From contig PAZH01000004.1 in the NCBI GenBank assembly GCA_002716125.1, positions 62,001 to 126,000 of the forward strand: 64,000 nt of DNA, written 5' to 3'. This document shows, piece by piece, positions 56,151 to 64,000 of this stretch (the first letter of the stretch is position 1; the number at the start of each line of letters is the position of its first letter). A model generated the notes under the pieces. That model saw only the letters and a list, made by a program, of their open reading frames with translations. It was not told the DNA's origin and made no database searches. Position numbers and translations under genes: made by a program. The stretch is from Rhodospirillaceae bacterium. Lineage in GTDB: Bacteria; Pseudomonadota; Alphaproteobacteria; UBA8366.

Positions 56151-57296
56151 ATGGCAAAAGCTGATTATTATGAATCCTTAGGGGTCGGACGCGACGCGAG
56201 TGCGGATGACCTGAAGAGTGCGTACCGCAAGGCGGCGATGAAGTATCATCCCGATCGAAACCCCGACAACGCCGAAGCGGAAGCCAAATTCAAAGAAATC
56301 AATGAAGCCTATGAAGTCCTAAAGGACGATCAAAAACGGGCAGCCTACGATCGCTTCGGGCACGCGGCATTCGAAAACGGGGGTGCGGGCGGACCTGGCG
56401 GCGGGCCCGGCGGGTTTGATTTCGCATCGGGTTTTGCGGACATCTTCGACGAGATGTTCGGTGACTTTGGCGGCGCGCGGCGCGGTGGCAGCCGGCGGTC
56501 TTCCTCGCGCGGCGACGATTTGCGTTACAATCTCGAGATTTCGCTGGAAGACGCCTTTGGCGGTCGACAGGTCGAAATCCACGTACCTTCGACGGAATCA
56601 TGCAAGTCCTGCGAGGGCACGGGCGCAAGGGGCGGCGCGCAACCGGTCACCTGCCCGACATGTCAGGGCCTGGGTAAGGTGCGTGCGCAACAGGGTTTCT
56701 TCACGATCGAGCGCACCTGCGCGACATGTCATGGACAAGGGCAGATCATTGAAGACCCTTGTCCGGCCTGTGCGGGCTCCGGGCGCACGCGGAAAGAAAA
56801 GAAACTCTCGGTGAATGTACCCCCCGGCGTCGACGACGGTACCCGCATCCGTCTGGCCGGCGAAGGCGAAGCAGGCCTGCGTGGCGGGCCCCCTGGCGAT
56901 CTCTATATTTTTCTGACGATCGCTGAACACGTCTTCTTCCAGCGCGATGGCGCAGATATCTATTGTCGGGTACCGATCCCGATGACCATCGCTTCTCTGG
57001 GGGGCGCAATTGAAGTGCCGGCGATCGACGGCTCCCGCGCGAAGGTCAATATTCCGGAAGGCACACAATCGGGCCAACAGTTCCGGCTGCGCGGCAAGGG
57101 CATGTCCGTTCTGCAGTCCAAAATCCGTGGCGATATGTATATCGACGCGCAGGTCGAGACACCGGTCAAATTGACCAAGCGGCAAAAAGAGTTGCTGCGT
57201 GAGTTCGACAACGCCGGCGGCGATGAGGTTCACAGCCCTCGTTCCGAAGGGTTCTTCGACAAGGTCAAGGACTTCTGGGAAGACCTGACCGAGTAG
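56151..57296 (+). CDS. dnaJ: molecular chaperone DnaJ
   Basis: 381-aa Hsp40. J domain with HPD at residues 33-35 ([10 protein letters not shown]), a Gly-rich linker ([15 protein letters not shown]), four CxxCxGxG zinc repeats ([32 protein letters not shown]), and the C-terminal substrate domains. The full type A layout is present. It follows dnaK after an 86-bp gap that holds the stem-loop above. Confidence 0.98.
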   Translation: MAKADYYESLGVGRDASADDLKSAYRKAAMKYHPDRNPDNAEAEAKFKEINEAYEVLKDDQKRAAYDRFGHAAFENGGAGGPGGGPGGFDFASGFADIFDEMFGDFGGARRGGSRRSSSRGDDLRYNLEISLEDAFGGRQVEIHVPSTESCKSCEGTGARGGAQPVTCPTCQGLGKVRAQQGFFTIERTCATCHGQGQIIEDPCPACAGSGRTRKEKKLSVNVPPGVDDGTRIRLAGEGEAGLRGGPPGDLYIFLTIAEHVFFQRDGADIYCRVPIPMTIASLGGAIEVPAIDGSRAKVNIPEGTQSGQQFRLRGKGMSVLQSKIRGDMYIDAQVETPVKLTKRQKELLREFDNAGGDEVHSPRSEGFFDKVKDFWEDLTE

Positions 57297-57376
57297 TGCC
57301 GCGCGACACGCCGCATTTACAAATTCCGTTCCGCCGCTAATTATCCTCCTCGAACCGAACCAAGGGAGGACGGGCG

Positions 57377-58192
57377 ATGAGTGGCGATCTCAAAATCGGT
57401 ATTCTAGGCGGTGCCGGCCGGATGGGGCAGATGAATATCCGTCAAATCTCGATGACGGACGGCTGCGTTCTGGCGGGTGCGACCGGCCGACCGGGCAGCG
57501 ATGTGGTTGGCCAGGATGCCGGTACATTGGCGGGCGTCGGATCGCTTGGAGTCGCCATCACGGATGATACAGCTGCGATGATCGCGGGAACGGATGTCGT
57601 GGTTGATTTTACATTACCCGATGTCGCAGTTGAGGCCGCCCAATTGGCGGCGCAAGCGGGTGCGGCCATCATCGCGGGTACAACCGGTCTCTCGCCGGCG
57701 CAGGAAGCCGAATATGAAAAGGCGGCGCGGCATGTGCCGGTTGTGCGCGCCGCGAATACCAGTGTCGGCGTGACTCTACTGATCGCGCTCGCGGAACAAG
57801 CTGCGAATTTGCTGGGCGTCGAATACGATATTGAAGTTTTGGAGATGCATCACCGGCACAAGATCGACGCGCCCTCCGGCACGGCGCTGGCGCTTGGTGA
57901 AGGCCTCGCCCGCGGGCGGGGCGTAAATCTTGAGGATGTGAAACAAGCGGTCCGGGATGGCCACACCGGCGAACGCAAAGCGGGTGATATCGGGTTCGCC
58001 ACGCTGCGAGGCGGCGATGTCGCAGGAGAGCACGAAGTTATCTTTGCAGCCGAGGGTGAGCGCGTCCTTCTCGGTCACAAAGCGTCAAGCCGGCAAGTCT
58101 TTGCGGCTGGTGCAATTCGGGCGGCTCTGTGGACAAAGGGCCAATCGCCGGGCCTCTACAACATGCGGCATGTATTGGGTTTTGAAGACTGA
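57377..58192 (+). CDS. dapB: 4-hydroxy-tetrahydrodipicolinate reductase
   Basis: 271-aa enzyme of lysine and diaminopimelate synthesis. NAD(P) motif GILGGAGRMGQMNI, the VVVDFTLPD and GTTGLS loops, catalytic HHRHKIDAPSGTAL with its His and Lys, and FATLRGGDVAGEHEVIFA. A GGGAGG ribosome site precedes the ATG. It ends 12 bases from the convergent DUF2244 gene. Confidence 0.97.
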   Translation: MSGDLKIGILGGAGRMGQMNIRQISMTDGCVLAGATGRPGSDVVGQDAGTLAGVGSLGVAITDDTAAMIAGTDVVVDFTLPDVAVEAAQLAAQAGAAIIAGTTGLSPAQEAEYEKAARHVPVVRAANTSVGVTLLIALAEQAANLLGVEYDIEVLEMHHRHKIDAPSGTALALGEGLARGRGVNLEDVKQAVRDGHTGERKAGDIGFATLRGGDVAGEHEVIFAAEGERVLLGHKASSRQVFAAGAIRAALWTKGQSPGLYNMRHVLGFED

Positions 58193-58204
58193 CGCGGCGA
58201 CCAA

Positions 58205-58720
58205 CTAGCTCGATGTAAACGGCAGCGAACTTTGCCGGAGATACAAGGCGTCCTTCAAGGCGTTGGCGAGTTCCAACCGTTCTTCTGGCGTCAGGAACTT
58301 CCCGATTATTAAGCGGCGGCCGCGGCTCGTCACGGTCAATTGGCTGTCGTGTTCGGGCGGGTTGTCCATATCGACGCGCAGCCAGGTCGGCTCCAACTCC
58401 CAGGCGTCGAATGCGCCAGCCGGCGAGTATTTCCGCACTTCAAATGTTCGTTCGTTCAGGCGAACTCGCTCATAGGCGCGCCCGGCGCGATAATTGAGGC
58501 GGAACATGACATACAAGAGCAATAGTTCGGCACCGCAAAATCCGATAACCGGCCAAGCGCCCAGCAATGCGAAGACAATACCGACGGAGAGCATCATGAA
58601 TGCAATTGTTGCCATGAGGAGCTTGAAGCCGAACGGGCTCAAGCTTCGGTGCGGGTGGAGGATGGCGTCGAAGAAGATGCGATGTGCCGCACTGTCGACG
58701 TTGGCTTTCGTGTCATTCAT
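58205..58720 (-). CDS. DUF2244 integral membrane protein
   Basis: 171-aa protein with two adjacent membrane helices (about residues 33-75), the conserved opening IFFDAILHPHRSLSPFGF and the region LEPTWLRVDMDNPPEHDSQLTVTSRGRRLIIGKFL characteristic of DUF2244. In many alphaproteobacteria it lies next to nth or cytochrome c oxidase genes; here nth is the next gene, divergent. Function is unknown. The start codon is inside the repeat CATATG-N5-CATATG (58718-58734). Confidence 0.88.
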   Translation of the reverse strand: MNDTKANVDSAAHRIFFDAILHPHRSLSPFGFKLLMATIAFMMLSVGIVFALLGAWPVIGFCGAELLLLYVMFRLNYRAGRAYERVRLNERTFEVRKYSPAGAFDAWELEPTWLRVDMDNPPEHDSQLTVTSRGRRLIIGKFLTPEERLELANALKDALYLRQSSLPFTSS

Positions 58721-58816
58721 ATGAACATCATATGCTGTCTGAAATTCCGTTGTCTACCGTTGAATCCGACGGTCTCGCCGCTTGGCCTCAATCCCGCCAG
58801 AAGTTAGTCTCTCCTC

Positions 58817-59449
58817 ATGAAAAAAGCGGATATCGAAGAGTTTTACAGCCGCCTGCAGGAACAAATGCCGGAGCCCAAGGGTGAGCTTCACTATGTGAAC
58901 CCGTATACGCTTTTGGTGGCGGTCGTTTTATCGGCACAAGCAACGGATGTCGGCGTAAACAAGGCCACAGGGCCGTTGTTCAAAGTTGCGGATACGCCGG
59001 AAAAAATGGTCGCGCTCGGCGAGGCGAAGGTTCGCCACTACGTCAAGACCATCGGTTTGTTTAACGCGAAAGCTAAAAACGTCATCGCCTTGAGCAAACT
59101 CTTGATTGGAGAACACGGCAGCGAAGTGCCGCGGGATCGAGAGGCGCTCGAGAAGCTGCCGGGCGTGGGCCGCAAGACCGCGAACGTCGTCCTCAATATT
59201 GCATTTGGTGAACCGACCATTGCGGTCGATACGCATATCTTTCGCATCGGCAATCGCACAGGGCTGGCCCCAGGTAAAACGCCGCTCGCGGTGGAGAAGA
59301 AACTCGAGAAGAAGACGCCGCCTCATTACAAGCTGCACGCGCATCATTGGCTCATCTTGCATGGGCGTTACGTGTGCAAGGCGCGCAAGCCTGATTGTCC
59401 GGCCTGCGTTGTAAGCGAGCTGTGCCGCTTTAAGGGGAAAACGCTCTAG
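58817..59449 (+). CDS. nth: endonuclease III
   Basis: 210-aa base-excision repair glycosylase/AP lyase for oxidised pyrimidines. Helix-hairpin-helix LPGVGRKTANVVLNIAFG with the catalytic Lys, catalytic Asp in AVDTHIFRIGNRTG, and the 4Fe-4S ligands C-x6-C-x2-C-x5-C (CKARKPDCPACVVSELC). Length is standard. Confidence 0.97.
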   Translation: MKKADIEEFYSRLQEQMPEPKGELHYVNPYTLLVAVVLSAQATDVGVNKATGPLFKVADTPEKMVALGEAKVRHYVKTIGLFNAKAKNVIALSKLLIGEHGSEVPRDREALEKLPGVGRKTANVVLNIAFGEPTIAVDTHIFRIGNRTGLAPGKTPLAVEKKLEKKTPPHYKLHAHHWLILHGRYVCKARKPDCPACVVSELCRFKGKTL

Positions 59450-59453
59450 TGCC

Positions 59454-59945
59454 TTAGCCCTGCTCCCGCGTTAAATGCGTCTGCAGCATTCGGCGATAAC
59501 AATCCTGCCTGGAGAGTTGAGCTGTGCCTCGCCCGCGGAGCTCAACATAATCGACCGATAGCGTTCCCTTATCGCGGTAAAGGAAGACGTCGAGGATGCA
59601 GGACTCCGCTGGATACTGCCAAACCTCCGCCTTTCCGTCCCGGCGAACGAAGCCAGGAGAGCCGAGCTTGTCCGCAAGGCCGCGCGATTCAAGACCGATA
59701 AGTTGTTGAGGGTTGGCATCCGGCGGGATGGACGCGAGCGAATCATTTCTGCCGGATTTGGACGGCACAGACGCGGTTTCATTCCGTGAAGGCGCTGCTT
59801 TTAACGCGACTTCTTCAATGCCTGCCTTCTGTGCGGGTTCATTCGCGGGATTCTCTTGCGTCACCCAATCCGGCAGGCTCGTATCGCAACCCGCAACTGC
59901 AAGGACGGCGCAAACCGCCAACGCGTGCCGATTATTCGGCCACAT
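59454..59945 (-). CDS. small lipoprotein downstream of bactofilin (unknown function)
   Basis: From ATG 59945 the product is 163 aa and starts with a signal peptide and a lipobox (AVAGCDTS); the longer track ORF adds an implausible basic extension. A Pro/Ala/Ser linker of about 60 residues follows, then a compact domain with ANPQQLIGLESRGLADKLGSPGFVRRDGKAEVWQYPAESCILDVFLY. This pattern recalls alphaproteobacterial SmpA/OmlA-like small lipoproteins, but I cannot name a family. It overlaps the bactofilin gene by 14 bp, so the two are likely coupled. Confidence 0.75.
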   Translation of the reverse strand: MWPNNRHALAVCAVLAVAGCDTSLPDWVTQENPANEPAQKAGIEEVALKAAPSRNETASVPSKSGRNDSLASIPPDANPQQLIGLESRGLADKLGSPGFVRRDGKAEVWQYPAESCILDVFLYRDKGTLSVDYVELRGRGTAQLSRQDCYRRMLQTHLTREQG

Positions 59946-60414
59946 TAGGCGTTTTATCGTCGTCTTTCTTGGTATCTTCAACCGCTGCGGTACCGGCAAC
60001 TTTCACGTCGCCGGAGAGTTCACCGCCGCGTTCAATTTCGATTTCGGCATATGCAACGGTGCCCGTCACCTGACCGGTCTTCCGAATTATCAGTCTCTCT
60101 CGCGCGATGAGTTCACCTTCGAATCGGCCTTTTATCTCGGCAATCGCGATATCGACCTTACCTTTGAAATAGCCGCTTTCGGCGATTTCTATTCGATGGC
60201 TCTCGTTTAGCGTCGCTTCGACTTGGCCTTCGACCACAAGGGTGTCGCACGCCGTAATTTCGCCCGAGAGGCAAATTTCGCGGCCGACGATAAGACGTCT
60301 GCCGTCGCCCGGTGTGCCGGGCAGCCGCTCCGGGCGTGCCGGTCCTGGAATATTGAACACCCGTTTTCCTAGATCGTTCGGGAATTGCGGGGGCGACTTC
60401 GAATCTTCGGCCAT
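59932..60414 (-). CDS. bactofilin (polymer-forming cytoskeletal protein)
   Basis: 160-aa protein with a short Pro-rich N-terminus and a right-handed beta-helix core of repeating strands (LIVGREICLSGEITACDTLVVEGQVEATL...YFKGKVDIAIAEIKGRFEGELIARERLIIRKTGQVTGTV). Bactofilins self-assemble without nucleotide and scaffold local cell-wall synthesis or appendages. The polar tail DTKKDDDKTPNVAE is typical. Its neighbour is a lipoprotein that could be an envelope partner. Confidence 0.9.
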   Translation of the reverse strand: MAEDSKSPPQFPNDLGKRVFNIPGPARPERLPGTPGDGRRLIVGREICLSGEITACDTLVVEGQVEATLNESHRIEIAESGYFKGKVDIAIAEIKGRFEGELIARERLIIRKTGQVTGTVAYAEIEIERGGELSGDVKVAGTAAVEDTKKDDDKTPNVAE

Positions 60415-60499
60415 ACCTGCTCCTCAGGACATCGTTACCGTCGTTTCGCCTAGATTACACCAACTGGCCCAGCTGCGTAGCGAAAAGTGAAATGCCTTG

Positions 60500-61246
60500 C
60501 TAGGCGGTACCTGCCGGTTCGGGCAGAACCTCTTGGCGGCCCGGTAAACTATGAAAGACGTGGACCATAAATGCGGTCGCGATTACGGGCGTCAACAGAT
60601 TGACGATGGGAATGGTTAGGAGAAAAGTGATGATGATCCCAGCGAAAAGCACCCGGCCTTTGTTGATTTTCCGCATATGCGATGCGGCGGGCGGCTCCAT
60701 GCGCCGTAGTGCCACGAGTTCGAAATACTCACGACTCACGAGATATCCGTTCAGCATGTAGTACAGGACGAGATTAAGCGGCGGCACAAACAACAAGATG
60801 AGATAGAGCGGCAGACAAAGCAGATTGAGCCCGATCACCACCAAAGCGAATCGCCCGGTTGATCCGATAACTTCTGAGATCGGCTGTGGTCGGGCGGCCG
60901 GCTCATTGGGATAATGTTTCGTCTCGACGGCGGCGACAACGTCTTCAAGAAAAAATCCAACGATCAAGGTCGCGACAACCGGGAATAAGATTGTCAGTAC
61001 CAAGAGGACACCGAGGCCGATCATGAAATCAACGACAACGAGAATTAAGCTCAGGAGCCATTCCCAGAGTCCCCAGCCTTTTAATAAATTCTCGAGCGCA
61101 TTGTCGGCGTAGGAGTCGTGAACCCACCAAGCCAAGCTTGAAAGTAGAATAAACACGAAGGCGGCCCCGCCAATACCGAACAGGACGACCCGCCGGAGCG
61201 CAGGATCGCTGATTTGTGAGACTGCTTTCGAAAGGTGGCCGTACAT
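60500..61246 (-). CDS. EI24 / CysZ-like membrane protein
   Basis: 248-aa polytopic membrane protein from ATG 61246, which has GGGAG about 8 bases upstream (the track start at 61366 lacks support). At least four hydrophobic segments are visible, with the EI24/CysZ landmarks LTILFPVVATLIVGFFLEDVVAAVE, PLYLILLFVPPLNLVLYYMLNGYLVSREYFELVALRR and LTIPIVNLLTPVIATAFMVHVF. CysZ imports sulfate in other bacteria; no cysteine genes are near, so the substrate is not assigned. Divergent from the kinase gene. Confidence 0.88.
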   Translation of the reverse strand: MYGHLSKAVSQISDPALRRVVLFGIGGAAFVFILLSSLAWWVHDSYADNALENLLKGWGLWEWLLSLILVVVDFMIGLGVLLVLTILFPVVATLIVGFFLEDVVAAVETKHYPNEPAARPQPISEVIGSTGRFALVVIGLNLLCLPLYLILLFVPPLNLVLYYMLNGYLVSREYFELVALRRMEPPAASHMRKINKGRVLFAGIIITFLLTIPIVNLLTPVIATAFMVHVFHSLPGRQEVLPEPAGTA

Positions 61247-61313
61247 CGATTTACTCCCGAGGGCGAACCCCGCACATGTAGCGACGGCGAGCCATTGACG
61301 CAAGACGCTCGCC

Positions 61314-61341
61314 TTGCCGGGCGTCCGCCGACGGTTATACT
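61314..61341 (+). promoter_or_regulatory. candidate promoter for adenosine kinase operon
   Basis: TTGCCG (61314-61319) and TATACT (61336-61341) with a 16-bp spacer lie about 50 bases before the kinase start. Good sigma-70 resemblance. Confidence 0.45.
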
Positions 61342-61394
61342 CCGTCCAATTCGCCCAACCGGGCAAAATGGCGGTCTAGCGCGAGGGTATGCAA

Positions 61395-62381
61395 ATGTCG
61401 GAATACGACTTGGTCGGAATCGGTAACGCGATGGTCGATGTACTGGCGACAGTCGACGACGCTTTCTTGGAAGAACAAACGCTCGACAAGGGTGCGATGA
61501 CGCTCGTTGACACCGACCGAGCCAGTGAGATTTACGCAAAAATGCCGCCGGCGCAGGAAGTCTCCGGCGGGTCGTGCGGTAATACGATGGCGGGCTTTGC
61601 TTCTTTGGGCGGAAAAGGTGTCTTCATCGGCAAAGTCCGCGACGATCAGCTAGGTAACGTGTTTCGCCATGATATGCAGTCGATCGGGGTCGATTTTTTC
61701 ACGCCGGCCACGACGGAGGGTCCGCAGACGGGGTCTTGCCTTGTACTGATTACGCCGGATGCGCAGCGCACGATGTGCACGAATCTCGGTGCTGCATCGA
61801 ACCTGACGCCGAAGGATATCGATAAGGACATCATCCAGGCCGCAAAGGTCGTTTATATGGAAGGTTACTTGTTTGACCCGCCCGATGCGCAAGACGCTTT
61901 TGTCGAAGCGGCCGATCTTTCGCACGATGCTGGCCGAAAGGTTTCGATCACCCTGTCCGACCCGTTTTGTGTCGATCGGCACCGCCACGCTTTTCAAATG
62001 CTGGTCGCAGACCACACGGATATCCTTTTCGGCAACGAAGAAGAGATCAAATCGCTCTATCAGGTCGACGACTTCGATGCGGCGCTCCAGCATGTGCGAG
62101 GCCATTGTGAGATCGCCTGTCTGACACGCAGTTCGAAGGGCTCCGTAATTCTGTCGGGTGACGAAGTCCACATCATCGATCCGCTGCCTCTCGATCCGGT
62201 CGTCGACACGACAGGCGCTGGCGACCAATTCGCGGCAGGATTTCTCTACGGCTATACCCAAGGCATGGATCTTCGGAAATGCGGTGAGATCGCGACCCTG
62301 ACCGCCACCGAAGTCATCAGCCATGTCGGCGCCCGCCCCGAAGCGAACTTGAAGGAGCTTGTTGAGCGCGAGCTCGGATAG
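61395..62381 (+). CDS. adenosine kinase, PfkB family carbohydrate kinase
   Basis: 328 aa from ATG 61395; the ATG at 61389 is only two bases from the GAGGG ribosome site, so the second ATG is favoured. PfkB signatures: GIGNAMVDVLA, SGGSCGNTMAGFASLGG and the catalytic DTTGAGDQFAAGFLYGY. The alphaproteobacterial relatives are annotated as adenosine kinases, but ribose- or other nucleoside specificity cannot be excluded by eye. The AmpG-like gene starts 7 bases after the stop. Confidence 0.88.
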   Translation: MSEYDLVGIGNAMVDVLATVDDAFLEEQTLDKGAMTLVDTDRASEIYAKMPPAQEVSGGSCGNTMAGFASLGGKGVFIGKVRDDQLGNVFRHDMQSIGVDFFTPATTEGPQTGSCLVLITPDAQRTMCTNLGAASNLTPKDIDKDIIQAAKVVYMEGYLFDPPDAQDAFVEAADLSHDAGRKVSITLSDPFCVDRHRHAFQMLVADHTDILFGNEEEIKSLYQVDDFDAALQHVRGHCEIACLTRSSKGSVILSGDEVHIIDPLPLDPVVDTTGAGDQFAAGFLYGYTQGMDLRKCGEIATLTATEVISHVGARPEANLKELVERELG

Positions 62382-62388
62382 GCCCGCG

Positions 62389-63714
62389 ATGACGAACCTT
62401 GGGGCCCGGCTTGCCGTTTGGTGGCAGGCGGCGGCCGTTTATCGCGACAAGCGGGTTCTGGCGATTACCTTCCTCGGCATTTCGAGTGGCTTTCCACTCG
62501 GCATATTGGGCGATCCGCTGACCGCTTGGTTGCAGGAAAGCGGACTTTCGAAAACCTCTATCGGGCTTTTTGCGCTTGTGGGCTTGCCGTATGCCTTCAA
62601 GTTTCTCTGGGCGCCGGCGTTCGACCGGTTTCGTATTCCCGTAATCACAGCCGCGCTGGGTCGACGTCGCGGTTGGATTATCGTCTCTCAAATCGCCTTG
62701 CTTATCTGCGTGCTGAGCTTGGGGTTTGTCGATTTGCCCGACGACATCTTCCTTGCTGCAATCGTGACGCTCGGCGTCGCCTTCACATCCGCAAGCCAAG
62801 ACATCGTCATCGATGCCTACCGGGTTGAAATACTAGAAGAACGTCAACTGGGTGCTGGGGCAGCGACCGTCGTTTTCGGTTATCGCTTGGGACAAGTCGG
62901 CGCGGGCGCGATGGGCTTGATCATTGCTTCGTCCTATGGATGGACGGTCGCGTTTGCGCTAATGGCGGCGATTGCCATGATCGGCATTTTAACGGTCTTG
63001 TTAAATCCGGAGCCGAAGAGTGAGACGTCACCGCGGATAGAAGAAACGATGCTGGCTGGGCTGAAGACCTCGGTGGTTGCGCCGCTTGCTGATTTTTTCT
63101 CTCGGCCCGGTTGGCTCTTGATCCTCGGCGTCATCGTTTTCTACAAACTGGGCGATGCCGTCCTATCGGTGATGCAAACCCCGTTCTTTTTGGAACTCGA
63201 ATTCACCAAACCTGAGATCGCGGGTATCAAGAAGGGGGTCGGCTTCGCGGCCATCATAGCAGGCGGATTTATTGGCGGGGCAATGGTTGCGGGCCTCGGC
63301 ATTCTAAAAAGTCTGTTCATCTGCGGCATCCTACAGGCGCTTTCGAACCTGGTCTTCGTATATCAAGCCTTGGCTGGACATGATCTCACCGCGCTCACGA
63401 TAACGGTTGCAGCGGAGAATATCGCGACTGGAATGGGATCGACGGCATTCGTCGCTTATCTCTCGAGCCTATGTAACCAAGCCTATACGGCGACCCAGTA
63501 TGCTCTGCTGACATCCGTGATGGGCGGCGCTCGGACGTTTCTCTCTGCTTCAGCGGGATGGTTTGCGGATCAAATGGATTGGGTTTCTTTCTTTGTGCTT
63601 ACGACGGTTGCAGCGTTGCCGGGTTTGTTGCTCATATGGCTATTGATGCGGCGCTATCCGGCGCACGGGCAGAAACTGCGGGAGACCGAACATGCACCGA
63701 ATGCGGGTCATTGA
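62389..63714 (+). CDS. AmpG-family muropeptide MFS transporter
   Basis: 441-aa inner-membrane permease with about 12-14 hydrophobic segments, starting ATG 62389. AmpG landmarks: [49 protein letters not shown], a conserved [14 protein letters not shown], and [23 protein letters not shown]. AmpG brings anhydromuropeptides from cell-wall turnover into the cytoplasm for recycling. Its 3' end overlaps the macrodomain gene start by 23 bp. Confidence 0.93.
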   Translation: MTNLGARLAVWWQAAAVYRDKRVLAITFLGISSGFPLGILGDPLTAWLQESGLSKTSIGLFALVGLPYAFKFLWAPAFDRFRIPVITAALGRRRGWIIVSQIALLICVLSLGFVDLPDDIFLAAIVTLGVAFTSASQDIVIDAYRVEILEERQLGAGAATVVFGYRLGQVGAGAMGLIIASSYGWTVAFALMAAIAMIGILTVLLNPEPKSETSPRIEETMLAGLKTSVVAPLADFFSRPGWLLILGVIVFYKLGDAVLSVMQTPFFLELEFTKPEIAGIKKGVGFAAIIAGGFIGGAMVAGLGILKSLFICGILQALSNLVFVYQALAGHDLTALTITVAAENIATGMGSTAFVAYLSSLCNQAYTATQYALLTSVMGGARTFLSASAGWFADQMDWVSFFVLTTVAALPGLLLIWLLMRRYPAHGQKLRETEHAPNAGH

Positions 63715-64000
63715 AGAAGACATCACGACGCTGGCGCTCGATGCAATTGTGAATGCGGCGAACGAATCGCTGTTGGGCGGCGGCGGTGTTGATGGGGCTA
63801 TCCATCGCGCAGCGGGACCCGAACTACTGGCCGAGTGCCGCACGCTCGACGGATGCCCGACGGGAGATGCGAAGATCACCGCCGGATATGCGCTGCCGGC
63901 GAAGCATGTGATCCATACGGTCGGACCCATATGGCAAGGCGGCGACGCGGACGAAGATGCGCGGCTCGCAAGCTGTTACCGGCGTTGTCTTGAAGTCGCG
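63692..64000 (+). CDS. macrodomain protein (O-acetyl-ADP-ribose deacetylase-like), 3' end outside window
   Basis: The frame from ATG 63692 (GGGAG about 7 bases upstream) stays open to the window edge and encodes the first 103 residues of a macrodomain: [24 protein letters not shown] and [25 protein letters not shown] are the ADP-ribose binding signatures of MacroD/YmdB proteins. These remove ADP-ribose from proteins or deacetylate O-acetyl-ADP-ribose. The gene overlaps the AmpG-like gene by 23 bp. Confidence 0.93.
   Translation, partial: MHRMRVIEEDITTLALDAIVNAANESLLGGGGVDGAIHRAAGPELLAECRTLDGCPTGDAKITAGYALPAKHVIHTVGPIWQGGDADEDARLASCYRRCLEVA

Noticed and set aside
54034-56157. 707-aa minus-strand ORF over dnaK
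   Set aside because: It is fully antisense to a perfect dnaK, its translation has no recognisable domain, and long antisense frames are common opposite highly biased GC-rich genes.

Overview
The window looks like about 64 kb of an alphaproteobacterial chromosome spanning the replication origin. Almost every gene has a clear core-genome family, and the order parB-parA-rsmG-mnmG-mnmE ... rho-hemJ-hemH-hemE | ppsR-maf-aroE-coaE-dnaQ / secB is the classic origin neighbourhood of this class (Caulobacter- and Rickettsia-type hemE/UPF0085 origin flank). Genus cannot be assigned from the sequence alone. The bacterial voltage-gated sodium channel hints at a saline or marine lifestyle. I see no tRNA, rRNA, CRISPR array, prophage or insertion sequence.

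Layout. 1-6.8 kb: the end of an unrecognised Ala/Pro-rich protein, an L,D-transpeptidase, YggS, a DUF3576 lipoprotein, then leuS-lptE-holA. 6.8-12.7 kb: leftward parB, parA, rsmG, mnmG, mnmE and a DUF6489 gene, with two perfect 16-bp parS sites (9066 and 11053). 12.8-16.3 kb: a YyaL-type thioredoxin-domain protein, an alkyltransferase and a quinone oxidoreductase ending in a strong terminator. 16.5-20.5 kb: leftward rho, hemJ, hemH, hemE. 20.54-20.94 kb: the only gene-free stretch over 300 bp, AT-rich with DnaA-box-like motifs, which I call as the putative oriC. 20.9-24.5 kb: rightward ppsR, maf, aroE, coaE, dnaQ. Genes close to the putative origin point away from it on both sides, as expected for co-directional replication and transcription.

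24.5-33.9 kb: secB, a histidine phosphatase, fxsA, a Tim44-like gene, mltA, lutABC (lactate oxidation), an Smr gene, an XRE regulator and hslVU. 34-39 kb: an SDR gene, then hisB-hisH-GNAT-hisA-hisF-hisE-HIT. 39-45 kb: a NaChBac-type sodium channel, an FAD dehydrogenase, a yifB/comM gene cut near its 5' end by an in-frame amber codon, a flagellin-like orphan protein, and gshB. 45-50.5 kb: SirB1-type, BON, yraN, lpoA-like, hemW, rdgB. 50.5-57.3 kb: the heat-shock region rph | hrcA-grpE, a DUF1848 gene, dnaK-dnaJ. 57.4-64 kb: dapB, DUF2244, nth, bactofilin with a lipoprotein, EI24/CysZ-like, adenosine kinase, AmpG-like MFS and the start of a macrodomain gene.

The window is dominated by housekeeping functions: origin partitioning, heme synthesis, histidine synthesis, protein quality control, tRNA modification and envelope maintenance. 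I found no convincing new multi-gene system. The items most worth a second look are the origin/parS architecture, the yifB/comM nonsense codon, the flagellin-like orphan, the sodium channel, and two strong unexplained stem-loops (before hslV and between dnaK and dnaJ).
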